NCBI RefSeq assembly: GCF_001719165.1
Contig: NZ_CP017057.1
Coordinates: 2,294,001-2,358,000 of the forward strand
DNA from: Erythrobacter litoralis
GTDB taxonomy: Bacteria; Pseudomonadota; Alphaproteobacteria; Sphingomonadales; Sphingomonadaceae
Direction: 5' to 3'
DNA: 64,000 bases
Numbering within the stretch: position 1 is the stretch's first letter; every line of letters starts with the position of its first letter. The position numbers were made by a program, and so were the translations under genes. The notes below the pieces were generated by a model, which saw only the letters and a list, made by a program, of their open reading frames with translations, had not been told where the DNA came from and made no database searches. Below are positions 25,577-34,561 of this stretch, one piece after another.

Positions 25577-26176
25577 CTAGCGCCGCCGATAGACGAGCGT
25601 GAGGTTGTTCGCCGGCATTGCGCGGCGCGCGGTGCGGGTAAAGCCGCTGCGCGCTGCCAGCCGGTCGATCTCGGCAAGATCGCGAATGCCCCAGCGCGGG
25701 TCGCGCGCCTTCAATGACCGGTCGAAGTCGAGATTGGAGGGGGCCGGCTCGACGTCCGGTTCGAAATAGGGACCGTAAAGGATCAGCGGCGCTCCCGTGT
25801 CGAGCACCCGCGCGGCGCCATCGAACAGCCCGGTGCTCGCTTCCCACGGGCTGATATGCACCATGTTGACGCAAAGGATCGCCTCGGCGCTTTCGACCGG
25901 CCAGTCTCGCGCAGAGGCATCGAGCATGACCGGCGCGGCGAGATTGCTGCCCGGATAATCGTCCCGATAGGCAGCGATAGAGGCGAGCGCGTCCTCGCTC
26001 GGATCGCTCGGTAGCCATTCGAGCGCGGGAAAACGCCCCGCAAGGAACACCGCATGCTCGCCCGTCCCCGCCGCGATTTCGAGCACGCGCCCGCTTTCCG
26101 GCAATTCGCGGGCAAGCACCTGCGCGATCGGCTCGCGATTGCGCTGCGTGGCGGGGGCGTGCTGCTTCACCGTCAC
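25577..26176 (-). CDS. DUF938 family SAM-dependent methyltransferase
   Basis: A 199-residue protein with motif I VLEIAAGTGEHAVFLA and the DUF938 stretch CVNMVHISPWEASTGLF. The start is GTG 26176, overlapping the stop of the acyl-CoA synthetase gene as GTGA; GTG 26170 is an alternative. Coupling suggests co-translation with the synthetase. The natural substrate of the family is not known to me. Confidence 0.85.
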   Translation of the reverse strand: MTVKQHAPATQRNREPIAQVLARELPESGRVLEIAAGTGEHAVFLAGRFPALEWLPSDPSEDALASIAAYRDDYPGSNLAAPVMLDASARDWPVESAEAILCVNMVHISPWEASTGLFDGAARVLDTGAPLILYGPYFEPDVEPAPSNLDFDRSLKARDPRWGIRDLAEIDRLAARSGFTRTARRAMPANNLTLVYRRR

Positions 26177-27735
26177 GAAACCTGGCGTTCCTGGCCTTCC
26201 CAATAGGGCGCGCGCAGCTGGCGGCGCAGGATCTTGCCCGACGGATTGCGCGGCATTTCGGGGATGATGTCGACGCTCTTGGGGACCTTGAACGCGGCGA
26301 TGCGTTCGCGCGCATAGGCGATGACCTCCGCCTCTTCGATCTCGGCGCCCGGCTTCGGGACGACGCAGGCCTTGACCTCCTCGCCCCACTTCGCGCTCGG
26401 CACGCCGATCACGGCGACCTCTGCAATGGCGGGGTGGCCGAAAATCGCGTTCTCGACCTCGGCCGGATAGACGTTCTCTCCGCCTGAGATGATCATGTCC
26501 TTGATCCGGTCCTGGATGTAGACATAGCCGTCCTCGTCCATGATCCCCGCATCGCCGGTATGGAGCCAGCCGTCCGGGTCGATGGTCTTCGCGGTCGCAT
26601 CGGGCAATTTCCAATAGCCTGCGGTGTTGGAGGGCGACTTGATGCACACCTCGCCGATTTGCCCGCGTGGCAATTCGCTGTTGTCCGGTCCGCGCACCTC
26701 GATCTCGGCGCCGGGCACGGCCTTGCCAGCAGAGCGCATGCGCTCATTGCCTTCAAGGCTGTGATCCTCGGGCGGCAGGATCGAGATCGTGCCCGAGGTC
26801 TCGGTCATGCCATAGGCCTGCAGGAACTTCGTGCCCGGCATGGTCCGTACTGCCTGCTTGAGCAGTTCGAGCGGCATCGGCGCGGCCCCGTACATCAGAT
26901 AGCGCAGGTGCGTGAAATCGGTTTCCCCCGCGCGTGGATGCTGGACCACCATCTGCAGGGCGGCGGGCACGATGAACATGTGGGTCGCCCCGTTCTCGAT
27001 CGCCTCGAGCACGCCGACAGGGGTGAATTCGGCCTGGACGAGGCTGCGCACGCCGTTGGCGACCGCGATGTTCATCAGGCCCGTTCCACCGATATGAGCA
27101 CACGGCATGGCGATCAGCATGCAGTCGCCCGGCTCGTAATAGTTCCAGTCGAGCCCCGCTTCGTTGCCGGGATTGCGCAGGCCAAGGAGATTGCGATTGG
27201 AAAGCACCGCGCCCTTTGGATTGCCGGTCGTGCCCGAAGTATAGAGCTGCAGCACCGCCTCGTCCGGACCCGGCGCCTCGTAGGTCGCAGGCGGGAGCGC
27301 CGCCGCCTCGCGCCGCGCGGCCTCGGCCTCGATCACCTGCGGTTTCATCGGCACGTCGCCGGCCACCCTGCTCGCCGTCTCGACGAATTCGGCGCCCGCA
27401 AACAGCAGCTTGGCCCCCGTATCCTCGAGGATATAGGCGATCTCCGGCGGGGCGAGCCGCCAGCCGATCGGCACCATCACCGCACCGACTCTCGCCGCGG
27501 CGAGATAGAGCAGGAAATACATGTCCGCATTCTTGCCGAGCCAGGCGATCCGGTCGCCCTTGCCCACTCCGCGCTCTCGGAAAAGCGTGATGAGGCGCTT
27601 CGTCAGGTCGTCGGTTTCGGCGAAGCTCGTTACCCGGCCCTCCTGTTCGAAGGCAGGTCCGTCGGGGCGCTCTTTCGCCCAGAAGGTCAGGATCTCGTCG
27701 AAGGTGAAATAATCGTGATGGGTTTCTCGCGCCAT
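26173..27735 (-). CDS. Acyl-CoA synthetase (AMP-forming, fatty-acid type)
   Basis: The 520-residue ANL-family enzyme has the P-loop-like LYTSGTTGNPKGAVLSN, the adenylate motif AYGMTETSGTISIL, TGDAGIMDEDGYVYIQDR and the C-terminal lysine region RNPSGKILRR. It activates a carboxylic acid, probably a fatty or aryl acid, to its CoA thioester. ATG 27735 has GGGAGAG seven bases upstream. It is the first gene of a coupled pair with the DUF938 methyltransferase. Confidence 0.92.
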   Translation of the reverse strand: MARETHHDYFTFDEILTFWAKERPDGPAFEQEGRVTSFAETDDLTKRLITLFRERGVGKGDRIAWLGKNADMYFLLYLAAARVGAVMVPIGWRLAPPEIAYILEDTGAKLLFAGAEFVETASRVAGDVPMKPQVIEAEAARREAAALPPATYEAPGPDEAVLQLYTSGTTGNPKGAVLSNRNLLGLRNPGNEAGLDWNYYEPGDCMLIAMPCAHIGGTGLMNIAVANGVRSLVQAEFTPVGVLEAIENGATHMFIVPAALQMVVQHPRAGETDFTHLRYLMYGAAPMPLELLKQAVRTMPGTKFLQAYGMTETSGTISILPPEDHSLEGNERMRSAGKAVPGAEIEVRGPDNSELPRGQIGEVCIKSPSNTAGYWKLPDATAKTIDPDGWLHTGDAGIMDEDGYVYIQDRIKDMIISGGENVYPAEVENAIFGHPAIAEVAVIGVPSAKWGEEVKACVVPKPGAEIEEAEVIAYARERIAAFKVPKSVDIIPEMPRNPSGKILRRQLRAPYWEGQERQVS

Positions 27736-27811
27736 GCCCGTGCTCTCTCCCAGCTTGGTCACAGGCCATCGGTTAAGCACGGCCCGCGGGCGAGGTCCAC
27801 CGCCTAGATGA

Positions 27812-28261
27812 CTAGCGGAAACGCCCGGTCTTTCGTGCAGCCGGCTCGCGCACGAACAGCCAGATCAGCAAGCCCAGCGGCCCGGCGAGAAAGGTCGCGA
27901 GCAGGATCGGCGCCTGCAACAGCCGCGACACGGCCTTGGCATCGGCATCGCGCGCGATCCACAGGCCGACGAAAAGGTCGAAGGCGAGGTAATGCGTCCA
28001 GCCGATCGTCACGCCCGCGCGGGTCGCGAAAATCGCCTGCACGCCTTCGATCGAGGTGAAATCGGCCCCGCCCGCTTCGGGATTGGGGATCAAACCGCTT
28101 ACCACCCCGATCATGGTGACGGCATAGATGAGGCAAAGCAGGCCGATGCCGAGATAAAGGACGCCCGATAGCAGGGCCGGCCAGCGCGGCAGCACGATCA
28201 GCGCCACCCACGCAATCAGCGCCAGCAGGTTGACGGCGTTGAAGATCGCTGACCAATCCAT
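27812..28261 (-). CDS. ABA4-like (DUF4281) membrane protein
   Basis: The 149-residue protein has four hydrophobic segments and the family stretch GWTHYLAFDLFVGLWIARDA. ABA4 is required for neoxanthin formation in plants; bacterial members are uncharacterised, but a link to carotenoids is plausible in a pigmented Erythrobacteraceae member. ATG 28261 has GGAGAGAG directly upstream. The NAD(P)-binding gene ends 12 bp upstream, so they are probably one operon. Confidence 0.8.
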   Translation of the reverse strand: MDWSAIFNAVNLLALIAWVALIVLPRWPALLSGVLYLGIGLLCLIYAVTMIGVVSGLIPNPEAGGADFTSIEGVQAIFATRAGVTIGWTHYLAFDLFVGLWIARDADAKAVSRLLQAPILLATFLAGPLGLLIWLFVREPAARKTGRFR

Positions 28262-28272
28262 GCTCTCTCCTC

Positions 28273-29007
28273 TCAGCTGCGCTTCGCGCGCCATTCGCGG
28301 GCGGCACGCTTCATCGCTTCGTTGTCATGGGTGAAACGCCCCTGCGCGCGCCTCTGGGCAAGGAACAGCGCGGCTTCGGCGACGATATCCGCGTCGATCG
28401 AACGGAACGGCGCCCACTTTGCCGGCAGGAGCGGATCGGTCACCGGGCTTGCCATGATCGCGAGGCGTTCGAGCAGGCGACGGTCGCCCCCGCGTTCGCC
28501 CCGCAGGAGCCCCGGGCGAAGGATATCGAGCCGCTTGAAGCCGATCTTGGAGACGAGGCCCTCGGTCTCGCCCTTGACCCGCAGGTAGAAATTCTTCGAG
28601 CGCGCATCGGCCCCGGCCGCGCTGACGAGCACCATGTTGGGCACGCCTGCCGCCTGCGCGGCCTTTGCGGTGGCGACGATCAGGTCCTGATCGACGGCGC
28701 GAAAGGCGGCCTCGTCCCGCCCCGCCTTCTTCCATGTCGTGCCGAGTGCCGAGATCAGCGCGCGCGGGCGAACCGCCTCGAACACCTCGCCCCACTTGTC
28801 CGGCTCGGCAACGAACACCTCGACCCGCGCGCCCTTGGGCAGCGGAACCTCGCGCCGGGCGATGCCGACGATGCGGCAATCCTCGCCGGCGCTGGATATC
28901 TCGATCAGGCGGCTGCCGATCAGCCCGGTCGCGCCCACAAGAGCCAGCCGCACCGGACCGGAACGAGGCGCCGACCCGTCGGCTTCGGAGCGCAAGGGGC
29001 GGTTCAT
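28273..29007 (-). CDS. NAD(P)-binding oxidoreductase (atypical SDR, HTATIP2-like)
   Basis: A 244-residue Rossmann protein with the nucleotide motif LALVGATGLIGSRLIE near the N-terminus. The later NFYLRVKGETEGL and RPGLLRGER segments are as in nucleoside-diphosphate-sugar epimerase-like / HTATIP2 proteins. Reaction unknown. It lies 12 bp after the dgt stop and 12 bp before the ABA4-like gene. Confidence 0.78.
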   Translation of the reverse strand: MNRPLRSEADGSAPRSGPVRLALVGATGLIGSRLIEISSAGEDCRIVGIARREVPLPKGARVEVFVAEPDKWGEVFEAVRPRALISALGTTWKKAGRDEAAFRAVDQDLIVATAKAAQAAGVPNMVLVSAAGADARSKNFYLRVKGETEGLVSKIGFKRLDILRPGLLRGERGGDRRLLERLAIMASPVTDPLLPAKWAPFRSIDADIVAEAALFLAQRRAQGRFTHDNEAMKRAAREWRAKRS

Positions 29008-29019
29008 GGCCTAGTCGCC

Positions 29020-30198
29020 TCAGACATTGGTCAGCCCCAGCGGGCGTTCGCCGTATATCTCGGCGCAGGCCCGGATCGCGAAACGATCGCTCATCCCGGC
29101 GATGAAATCGGTGATCACGCGGCTGCGATGCGGCTCGCGCTCGGGTAGGCGGGCCTGCCATTCCTCGGGCATGAGGCTCGAATCCTGGGAATAGGCCGCA
29201 ACCAGCCGGGCGACGACATCGCGCGCACGCTCGGCGGCGGCGATCTGGTCCGGGTGGTAATAGAGCTTGTCGTACATGAAGCTTTTGAGACGCCGCTCGT
29301 TTTCGGCCATCGCGGGGGAGAAACCGGCGAGCTGACGCCCGGCCTCGCGCACTTCGGCGACGGAGCCCACGCCCTGCACCTGTGCGCGGGTGTGTTCGAT
29401 CACGTCGTTCACCATCAGTCCGATCTGGTCACGCACCAATTCGCGCTGCAGCCTTTCGCGCGGCGCGTCGGGAAAGCGCTTCTCGACGCTGCGCCACTGC
29501 TCGGCGAGGAAATCGAGCTTCAGGAGATCGTCGAGATCGAGGAAACCTGCGCGCAGGCCATCGTCGATGTCGTGGTTGTCATAGGCGATGTCGTCCGACA
29601 CTGCCGCGACCTGCGCCTCGAGCGAGGGCCAGGTGCCGAGATCGAGCGGAAAGGCCTCGTCGAGTTCGGCCAGCGCCCAGTTCGGCGCGGTTACCGGGCC
29701 ATTGTGCTTGGCGAGCCCTTCGAGCAGGTCCCATGTCAGGTTCAGCCCCTCATGCTCGGGATAAGGGCTTTCGATCCGCATCACCGTGCGCAGCGCCTGC
29801 GCGTTGTGGCAGAAGCCGCCATGACGCAGCATCGCGGCCGACAGCGCCGCCTCGCCCGCATGGCCGAAGGGCGGGTGGCCGAGATCGTGAGCAAGGCACA
29901 GCGCCTCGGTCAGGTCTTCGTCGAGGCCGAGAGCGCGGGCGATGACCCGGCCGATCTGCGCGACCTCGAGACTGTGGGTAAGGCGGGTGCGGTAATGATC
30001 GCCTTCTGGCGCGATGAAAACCTGTGTCTTTGACTTGAGGCGCCGGAAGCTCATCGAATGGATGATCCGGTCACGGTCGCGCTGGAAATCGGTGCGGGGT
30101 CCGCGCTGTTCGGCCCGCGGCGCTTCATCGCCCGGGCGTCCGGTCCATTCGCGCCCCCCATGGGCATGCGGGTCGGCTGCATAGGGCGCGCGCGTCAT
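29020..30198 (-). CDS. dgt: Deoxyguanosinetriphosphate triphosphohydrolase-like protein
   Basis: The 392-residue HD-domain protein has the expected metal ligands: RLTHSLEV (His) and CLAHDLGHPPFGHAGE (His-Asp), then SDDIAYDNHDIDDG. Dgt enzymes cut dNTPs to nucleoside and triphosphate and so control the dNTP pool. ATG 30198 follows a GTG; either could be used, with GAGGGC just upstream. In alphaproteobacteria this gene often stands near argS, which is not here. Confidence 0.9.
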   Translation of the reverse strand: MTRAPYAADPHAHGGREWTGRPGDEAPRAEQRGPRTDFQRDRDRIIHSMSFRRLKSKTQVFIAPEGDHYRTRLTHSLEVAQIGRVIARALGLDEDLTEALCLAHDLGHPPFGHAGEAALSAAMLRHGGFCHNAQALRTVMRIESPYPEHEGLNLTWDLLEGLAKHNGPVTAPNWALAELDEAFPLDLGTWPSLEAQVAAVSDDIAYDNHDIDDGLRAGFLDLDDLLKLDFLAEQWRSVEKRFPDAPRERLQRELVRDQIGLMVNDVIEHTRAQVQGVGSVAEVREAGRQLAGFSPAMAENERRLKSFMYDKLYYHPDQIAAAERARDVVARLVAAYSQDSSLMPEEWQARLPEREPHRSRVITDFIAGMSDRFAIRACAEIYGERPLGLTNV

Positions 30199-30496
30199 CA
30201 CGCCCTCGCGCTTAGGTCAGCACGGCGCGCGGCTCAACGGGAACAGATCGGCAACTAAGGCCGGACGAGGCGGAAAAGGGGGGAAAGGGGCCACTCCCCG
30301 GGTGCATTGGGGGGGATGGAGAGCGGCCCCAAGAGCCATTCGGCTCTGGGCCATCGGTGCGACCCGAAGACCCGGAACTTGTCGTTACAATTGTGTGACG
30401 AAGTTCTGAGCTGCAATTAGGGGCGCGCCTTCGCACTTGCACCACGCGCAATTGGGCGATGCGGCGGGGCGTGCGAATTCGGCGACCAGCCGCCGG
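30199..30496. other. Gene-free stretch upstream of dgt
   Basis: About 300 bp without a gene that I can support on either strand. It should contain the dgt promoter. Nothing RNA-like was recognised. Confidence 0.35.
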
Positions 30497-31210
30497 TCAG
30501 TCGACAAGTTCCTGATCGAGCACCCAGTCGGCCGCCGCCTCGCAATGAATCCGGGTCGAATCGAACACCGGCAGGACATTGGCGTCGATGTCGACCACGA
30601 GATTGAGCTCGGTGCAGGCGAGCACGATCGCATCGGCGCCTTCCTGAGACTTTGCCGTTATCATCGTCTTCATCTTGCGCTGGGCATCGCGGCTGACCTT
30701 GCCGACCATCAGCTCGTCATAGATGATCTGATCGAGCATCTGGACATTGTCCATGTCGGGCGGCAGCAGGTCGATGCCGTGCGCGACGAGCCGCTTGCGA
30801 TAGAAGCTTTCGGTCATGACGTTGCGCGTACCGATCAGCGCGGCGCTGGAGTGGCCCGACCGCTTGAGCGTCCGGCCGACATAATCGGCGATGTGCAGGA
30901 TCGGAACGTCGACTGCGGCGGCGACATCGTCATAGACCTTGTGCATCGAATTGGCGCCGATGATGATCCCTTCGGCACCCGCCCCCTCGAGCCGCTTGGC
31001 ACTGTCCACCAGCACTTCCGTCGCTCGTTTCCAGTCATTCTCCTCGCGCAGGGCGTAAAGCTGGGCGAAATCGAGGCTTTCGATGAACAGCGGCGCGCTC
31101 GCCATGGGTGCGGCGCGTTTCTGGACGATGCGATTTATGCGGTCGTAGTAGATGCCCGTCGACACCCAGCTCATTCCGCCGATCAATCCGAGTTTGCGCA
31201 AAGCCATCAT
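30497..31210 (-). CDS. Aspartate/glutamate racemase family protein
   Basis: A protein of about 237 residues starting MMALRKLGLIGGMSW, the usual family opening. The second catalytic region, VLACTELNLVV, keeps its cysteine. In the first half, where the family has a Cys or Thr before NTMH, this protein reads IIGANSMHKV, so the first catalytic cysteine is absent. This recalls EcL-DER (YgeA)-type enzymes, in which the first cysteine is Thr and only one direction is efficient. Activity needs testing by assay. The start is taken at ATG 31210. Confidence 0.8.
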   Translation of the reverse strand: MMALRKLGLIGGMSWVSTGIYYDRINRIVQKRAAPMASAPLFIESLDFAQLYALREENDWKRATEVLVDSAKRLEGAGAEGIIIGANSMHKVYDDVAAAVDVPILHIADYVGRTLKRSGHSSAALIGTRNVMTESFYRKRLVAHGIDLLPPDMDNVQMLDQIIYDELMVGKVSRDAQRKMKTMITAKSQEGADAIVLACTELNLVVDIDANVLPVFDSTRIHCEAAADWVLDQELVD

Positions 31211-31285
31211 CCGTTTCGCCTGTTCTTCGCCTCGACGTTTAGCGAGGAAGCGCAAGAACAGTCCATAGCATGCGGTTATGCGTGC

Positions 31286-32281
31286 CTATTTCGCGTCTTG
31301 CGTGGTGAATGCGCGGTTGTCGAGCCACTCGCGCACGTCTTCGAGACTGCGCTGGGGCACTTCCTTTTGCGGCAGGTGGCCAACGCCCTCATAACTGACG
31401 AGCGTGGTTTGCAGCATGACCCGGTCGAGCCAGCGTCCGGCGGCGAGCGGGATCAAGCGGTCCTCCTCGCCCCAGATGATCAGCGCGGGCGCGTCGATAC
31501 CGGCGATTTCGGCTTCGGTCAGCGGATCGTACGAGCCCGAGAAACGCCTGAGCGTAGCGCGGCGATTGCCGGGATAGCGCAGCAATTCCCAGTAACGGTC
31601 GATCATCTCCTCGGTCACGACCGAGCCGACCGAGACGCTCTGTTCAAGGCTGCTTTCGATCAGCGAGCGCGGGGTCACCTGTTCGACGATGCGGTTGATC
31701 CCGGGCATCTGCGCTATGGCAAAACCGATATTGCCGCTCCCGCCGTCATCCTCTTCCTCTTTTGCGATCTCCTCGCGCAGCATCGGCCCGCCGCTCGCAT
31801 CGACGAGAATGAGGCCGAGCACCCGCTCGGGATAGGTCGAGGCGAAAGCCATCGCATGCTTGCCGCCCATCGAATTGCCGCCGATGACGAACCTGTCGAG
31901 GCCGAGGCGATCGGCGACTTCGCGCATGTCCTCAGCGTAATTGGCGCGGCTGTAATCGGCGTTGGGATCAGGGCCCGTCAGGCCATGGCCGACCTGGTCG
32001 AAGCGGATGACGCGGTAATCCTCCTCAAGCCCGGCAGCCCATTCGTCCCAGGTATGAAGGTCCGAATTCGACCCGTGCAGCAGCATGATGGGGAGCGCAC
32101 CGCGCGGGCCTGTGTCACGCAGATGGACCACCGTCCCGTCGCCGATCTCCACGAATTGCGACGGTTCGCCGCCATATTTGGCACGCATCGCCTGCGCGTC
32201 GGTATCGGGCGTGCGGAAGATCAGGAAAGGGATGACGAGCACCGCGACAAGCGCGAGCGCGATGCGGATGACCCATTTCAT
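31286..32281 (-). CDS. Alpha/beta hydrolase, membrane-anchored or exported
   Basis: The 331-residue protein has an N-terminal hydrophobic segment (6-23), the oxyanion region MLLHGSNSDLHTWDEW, nucleophile elbow GNSMGG, aspartate in APALIIWGEEDRLIPL and the final histidine in EGVGHLPQKE: a complete Ser-Asp-His set. Its ATG overlaps the upstream cytochrome stop (32278-32281), so it is translated together with it. Substrate unknown. Confidence 0.87.
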   Translation of the reverse strand: MKWVIRIALALVAVLVIPFLIFRTPDTDAQAMRAKYGGEPSQFVEIGDGTVVHLRDTGPRGALPIMLLHGSNSDLHTWDEWAAGLEEDYRVIRFDQVGHGLTGPDPNADYSRANYAEDMREVADRLGLDRFVIGGNSMGGKHAMAFASTYPERVLGLILVDASGGPMLREEIAKEEEDDGGSGNIGFAIAQMPGINRIVEQVTPRSLIESSLEQSVSVGSVVTEEMIDRYWELLRYPGNRRATLRRFSGSYDPLTEAEIAGIDAPALIIWGEEDRLIPLAAGRWLDRVMLQTTLVSYEGVGHLPQKEVPQRSLEDVREWLDNRAFTTQDAK

Positions 32282-33294
32282 TGCGAAGGCATCTCCGAAA
32301 TCCAGCGGCGCACGATCGCGACGCCTGCGTGGTCGACGGTTTCCTTGCCGAGTTCAGGCATGGCGATGCCGGGTTCCGCCGATTGCATGCGGTAGGCGAG
32401 GATCGAGGCGTCGGGATCGCCCGGGGCGATGCTGACGAGAAGCCCCCCTGCCCCGCGCCCGGCGGCGACCGGAGGCTTGCCGATGCCGATGGCATGAGCC
32501 TCGTCCTGCTCCCATCTGAGGTCCAGCCCGGAATTCGACGCCGCCCCGCCCGGCTGGTGGCAATGCGCGCAATTGACGTCGAGATAGGCCCGGGCCAGCG
32601 CTGCAGTGTCCTCGCTGCCGCGCGCGCTCCATTCGGGCAGCGTATCGTGCACGGCCGGCATGGTGGTGAGCATGTCCCTGCGCTCCATGCCGGCCAGCCA
32701 TTCGGCGGACAGGTTGCGTGCCTTGGGCCCGATCGGGATCACCGCCCCGTCCTTGGAATGGCAGGTCTTGCACTGGTTCTTGTTCGGCACGCGGTAACTG
32801 ATCGTCTCGCCTTCGGGCGTCGTGATCGGCAACCGTCCGCCCGCAAGCGCGAGCCGGGCATCGGTTTGGTCATCGTTCCAGAGATAGGGCAGCGCCAGCC
32901 AGCCATCGGCCCGGTGCAGCAGCACCCGGGTCTCGATCAGACGGCGCGCTTCGCCTTCCCCAAAAGCGAAGGTCTTGACGATGGCGGAGCCGACCGGGAA
33001 GCGCAGCAGGCCTTCCCCGCCCGGCTCGAGCTCCGCGCCCTCGGGCACGTAGACGAAGCGCAGCTTGTCCGCCCCGTCCGACCAGAGCGGCGTGTTGAGC
33101 GAATATCCGACGACCCGGGCGGCGGGCTCCTGCGCGGGGAGATCGGCGAAAAAACCGTATTCCGAAAGCGCGCGCGGCAAGCCTTCCATGACGGCCGCAT
33201 CGCTGACGCCGGCGGGTGCGTGCGCGGCCGAATGGCCCACCGCCCCCGCAAGCGCGAGCGCCCCGGCCGCAAGCAAGGCCGCGCCGCGTTTCAC
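32278..33294 (-). CDS. Di-heme c-type cytochrome (SO2930 / TIGR03806 type)
   Basis: The 338-residue product has a signal peptide (ends about SAAHA) and two c-type heme motifs, CKTCH at 175-179 and CAHCH at 242-246. The segment LNTPLWSDGADKLRFVYVP is typical of the family that pairs with TIGR03805 beta-helix proteins. It is periplasmic and probably a redox partner of the neighbouring beta-helix protein. ATG 33294 overlaps the upstream stop as ATGA, and its own stop overlaps the hydrolase start. Confidence 0.88.
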   Translation of the reverse strand: MKRGAALLAAGALALAGAVGHSAAHAPAGVSDAAVMEGLPRALSEYGFFADLPAQEPAARVVGYSLNTPLWSDGADKLRFVYVPEGAELEPGGEGLLRFPVGSAIVKTFAFGEGEARRLIETRVLLHRADGWLALPYLWNDDQTDARLALAGGRLPITTPEGETISYRVPNKNQCKTCHSKDGAVIPIGPKARNLSAEWLAGMERRDMLTTMPAVHDTLPEWSARGSEDTAALARAYLDVNCAHCHQPGGAASNSGLDLRWEQDEAHAIGIGKPPVAAGRGAGGLLVSIAPGDPDASILAYRMQSAEPGIAMPELGKETVDHAGVAIVRRWISEMPSQ

Positions 33295-34502
33295 TTCAGC
33301 CGCGCTTCGAGTTCGGCCGGGGCGCCGATATCGCCCATGTCCCAGGGCGGCGTATAGGCCGGTGCGGCGAACGGCGCGGGCTGCGCTTCGGCTAGCGACT
33401 GGCCCTGGCGCGACAGGCCGAGCGACCAGCCGGCGATGTCGGGATGCGCCGCGAGCGCGGGCAGATCATCGCTTTCGGGATCGGACAACCCATCGGTCAC
33501 CAGCGGCGGCAGCGTCCCGCCGAACGCCGCGAGCAGCATCTCCCCGCCGGGAAGGTCGGGATCGGTCGCGCCCGCATCGACGGTATTGTCGGCAATCACG
33601 ACCTCGCGCGGATAGGGATTGTAGCGCGCATCGTCGAACCCTTGCGTATAGGCGATGACCATGAAGGGCGCGGTGGGATTGTCCATCACCACGTTGTTCT
33701 CGATCCAGACCTTCTCGTTCGCCATCACCATGATGCCGGTGCCGCGCGGCACGCCGCCCACGATATTGCCGGGCGGGGCGAAATTGGGCGTGTTGTTGCC
33801 CGAGACGAGATTGTTCTTCACCAGCACGTTGCCCCCGCCCATGACCGGCAGGCCGGGCAGGTCGAACACGAGGATTCCGCCCGTGTTGCGGGTGACGTAA
33901 TTGTCGGTGACGATCGCATCGCGGCTGTTCTCGATCTCGATCCCGGCGACATTGTCGGTGGCGATGGAATTGCGCACGGTGATCTTCTTCGACTGGCCGA
34001 CATAGATGCCGGCATCCGACGCGCCCGAAACTTCGGAATGGCTGACGAGGACGCCGGTGCTTTCGACAGGGTAGATGCCGTAGGCGCCGTTTTCCGGCTT
34101 CGGCCCGCCGGTCCAGGTCACTCGGATGCGGTGATAGACGATATTGTCCGCGCCCTTCGACTTGATCCCGTCCCCCTTGGGGTTTTCGAGCGCGAAATCG
34201 CGCAGGGTCACGTTGTCGCTGGTGACGAGAAGCCCCTCGCCCGCGCCCTGCTGAGTCGTGAAATCGAGCACGCTCTGCGCCGGTCCGGCCCCGCGCACCG
34301 TCACGCCCTCGACATCGAGGCTGAGCCCGTCGGTAAGGACATAGCGCCCCGCCTCGAGAAAGATCTCGTCTCCCGGCTCGGCAAGGATCAGCGCTTCCTG
34401 GAGGCGCTCCTGCGCGCCTTCGCCGGGGCTGATCGTATGGGTTTCGGCGGCAAGCGGGGCGGTGCTGGCAAGAAGCAGCGCACCCAGGGCAATTCTCATC
34501 AT
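33291..34502 (-). CDS. Parallel beta-helix repeat protein (TIGR03805 type)
   Basis: The 403-residue secreted protein (signal peptide to about LAAE) consists of right-handed beta-helix repeats rich in N/V/G (DNVTLRDFALENPKGDGIK; ATDNVAGIEIENSRDAIVTD; VLVKNNLVSGN), as in polysaccharide lyases. Two start ATGs lie in tandem (34502, 34499) after GGAGGGAGAGAG. In published families this type is encoded beside a di-heme cytochrome, as here. First gene of a three-gene coupled operon. Confidence 0.87.
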   Translation of the reverse strand: MMRIALGALLLASTAPLAAETHTISPGEGAQERLQEALILAEPGDEIFLEAGRYVLTDGLSLDVEGVTVRGAGPAQSVLDFTTQQGAGEGLLVTSDNVTLRDFALENPKGDGIKSKGADNIVYHRIRVTWTGGPKPENGAYGIYPVESTGVLVSHSEVSGASDAGIYVGQSKKITVRNSIATDNVAGIEIENSRDAIVTDNYVTRNTGGILVFDLPGLPVMGGGNVLVKNNLVSGNNTPNFAPPGNIVGGVPRGTGIMVMANEKVWIENNVVMDNPTAPFMVIAYTQGFDDARYNPYPREVVIADNTVDAGATDPDLPGGEMLLAAFGGTLPPLVTDGLSDPESDDLPALAAHPDIAGWSLGLSRQGQSLAEAQPAPFAAPAYTPPWDMGDIGAPAELEARLK

Positions 34503-34561
34503 CGTCTCTCTCCCTCCAATCCGCCTATCTGGCCTATCGGGGGCAGCGATGACAAGGCGTA

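Noticed and set aside
30437..32395. 652-codon open frame on the plus strand
   Set aside because: It is antisense to the racemase, hydrolase and cytochrome genes, is His/Arg/Asp-rich and resembles no family; long antisense frames are expected at this GC content.
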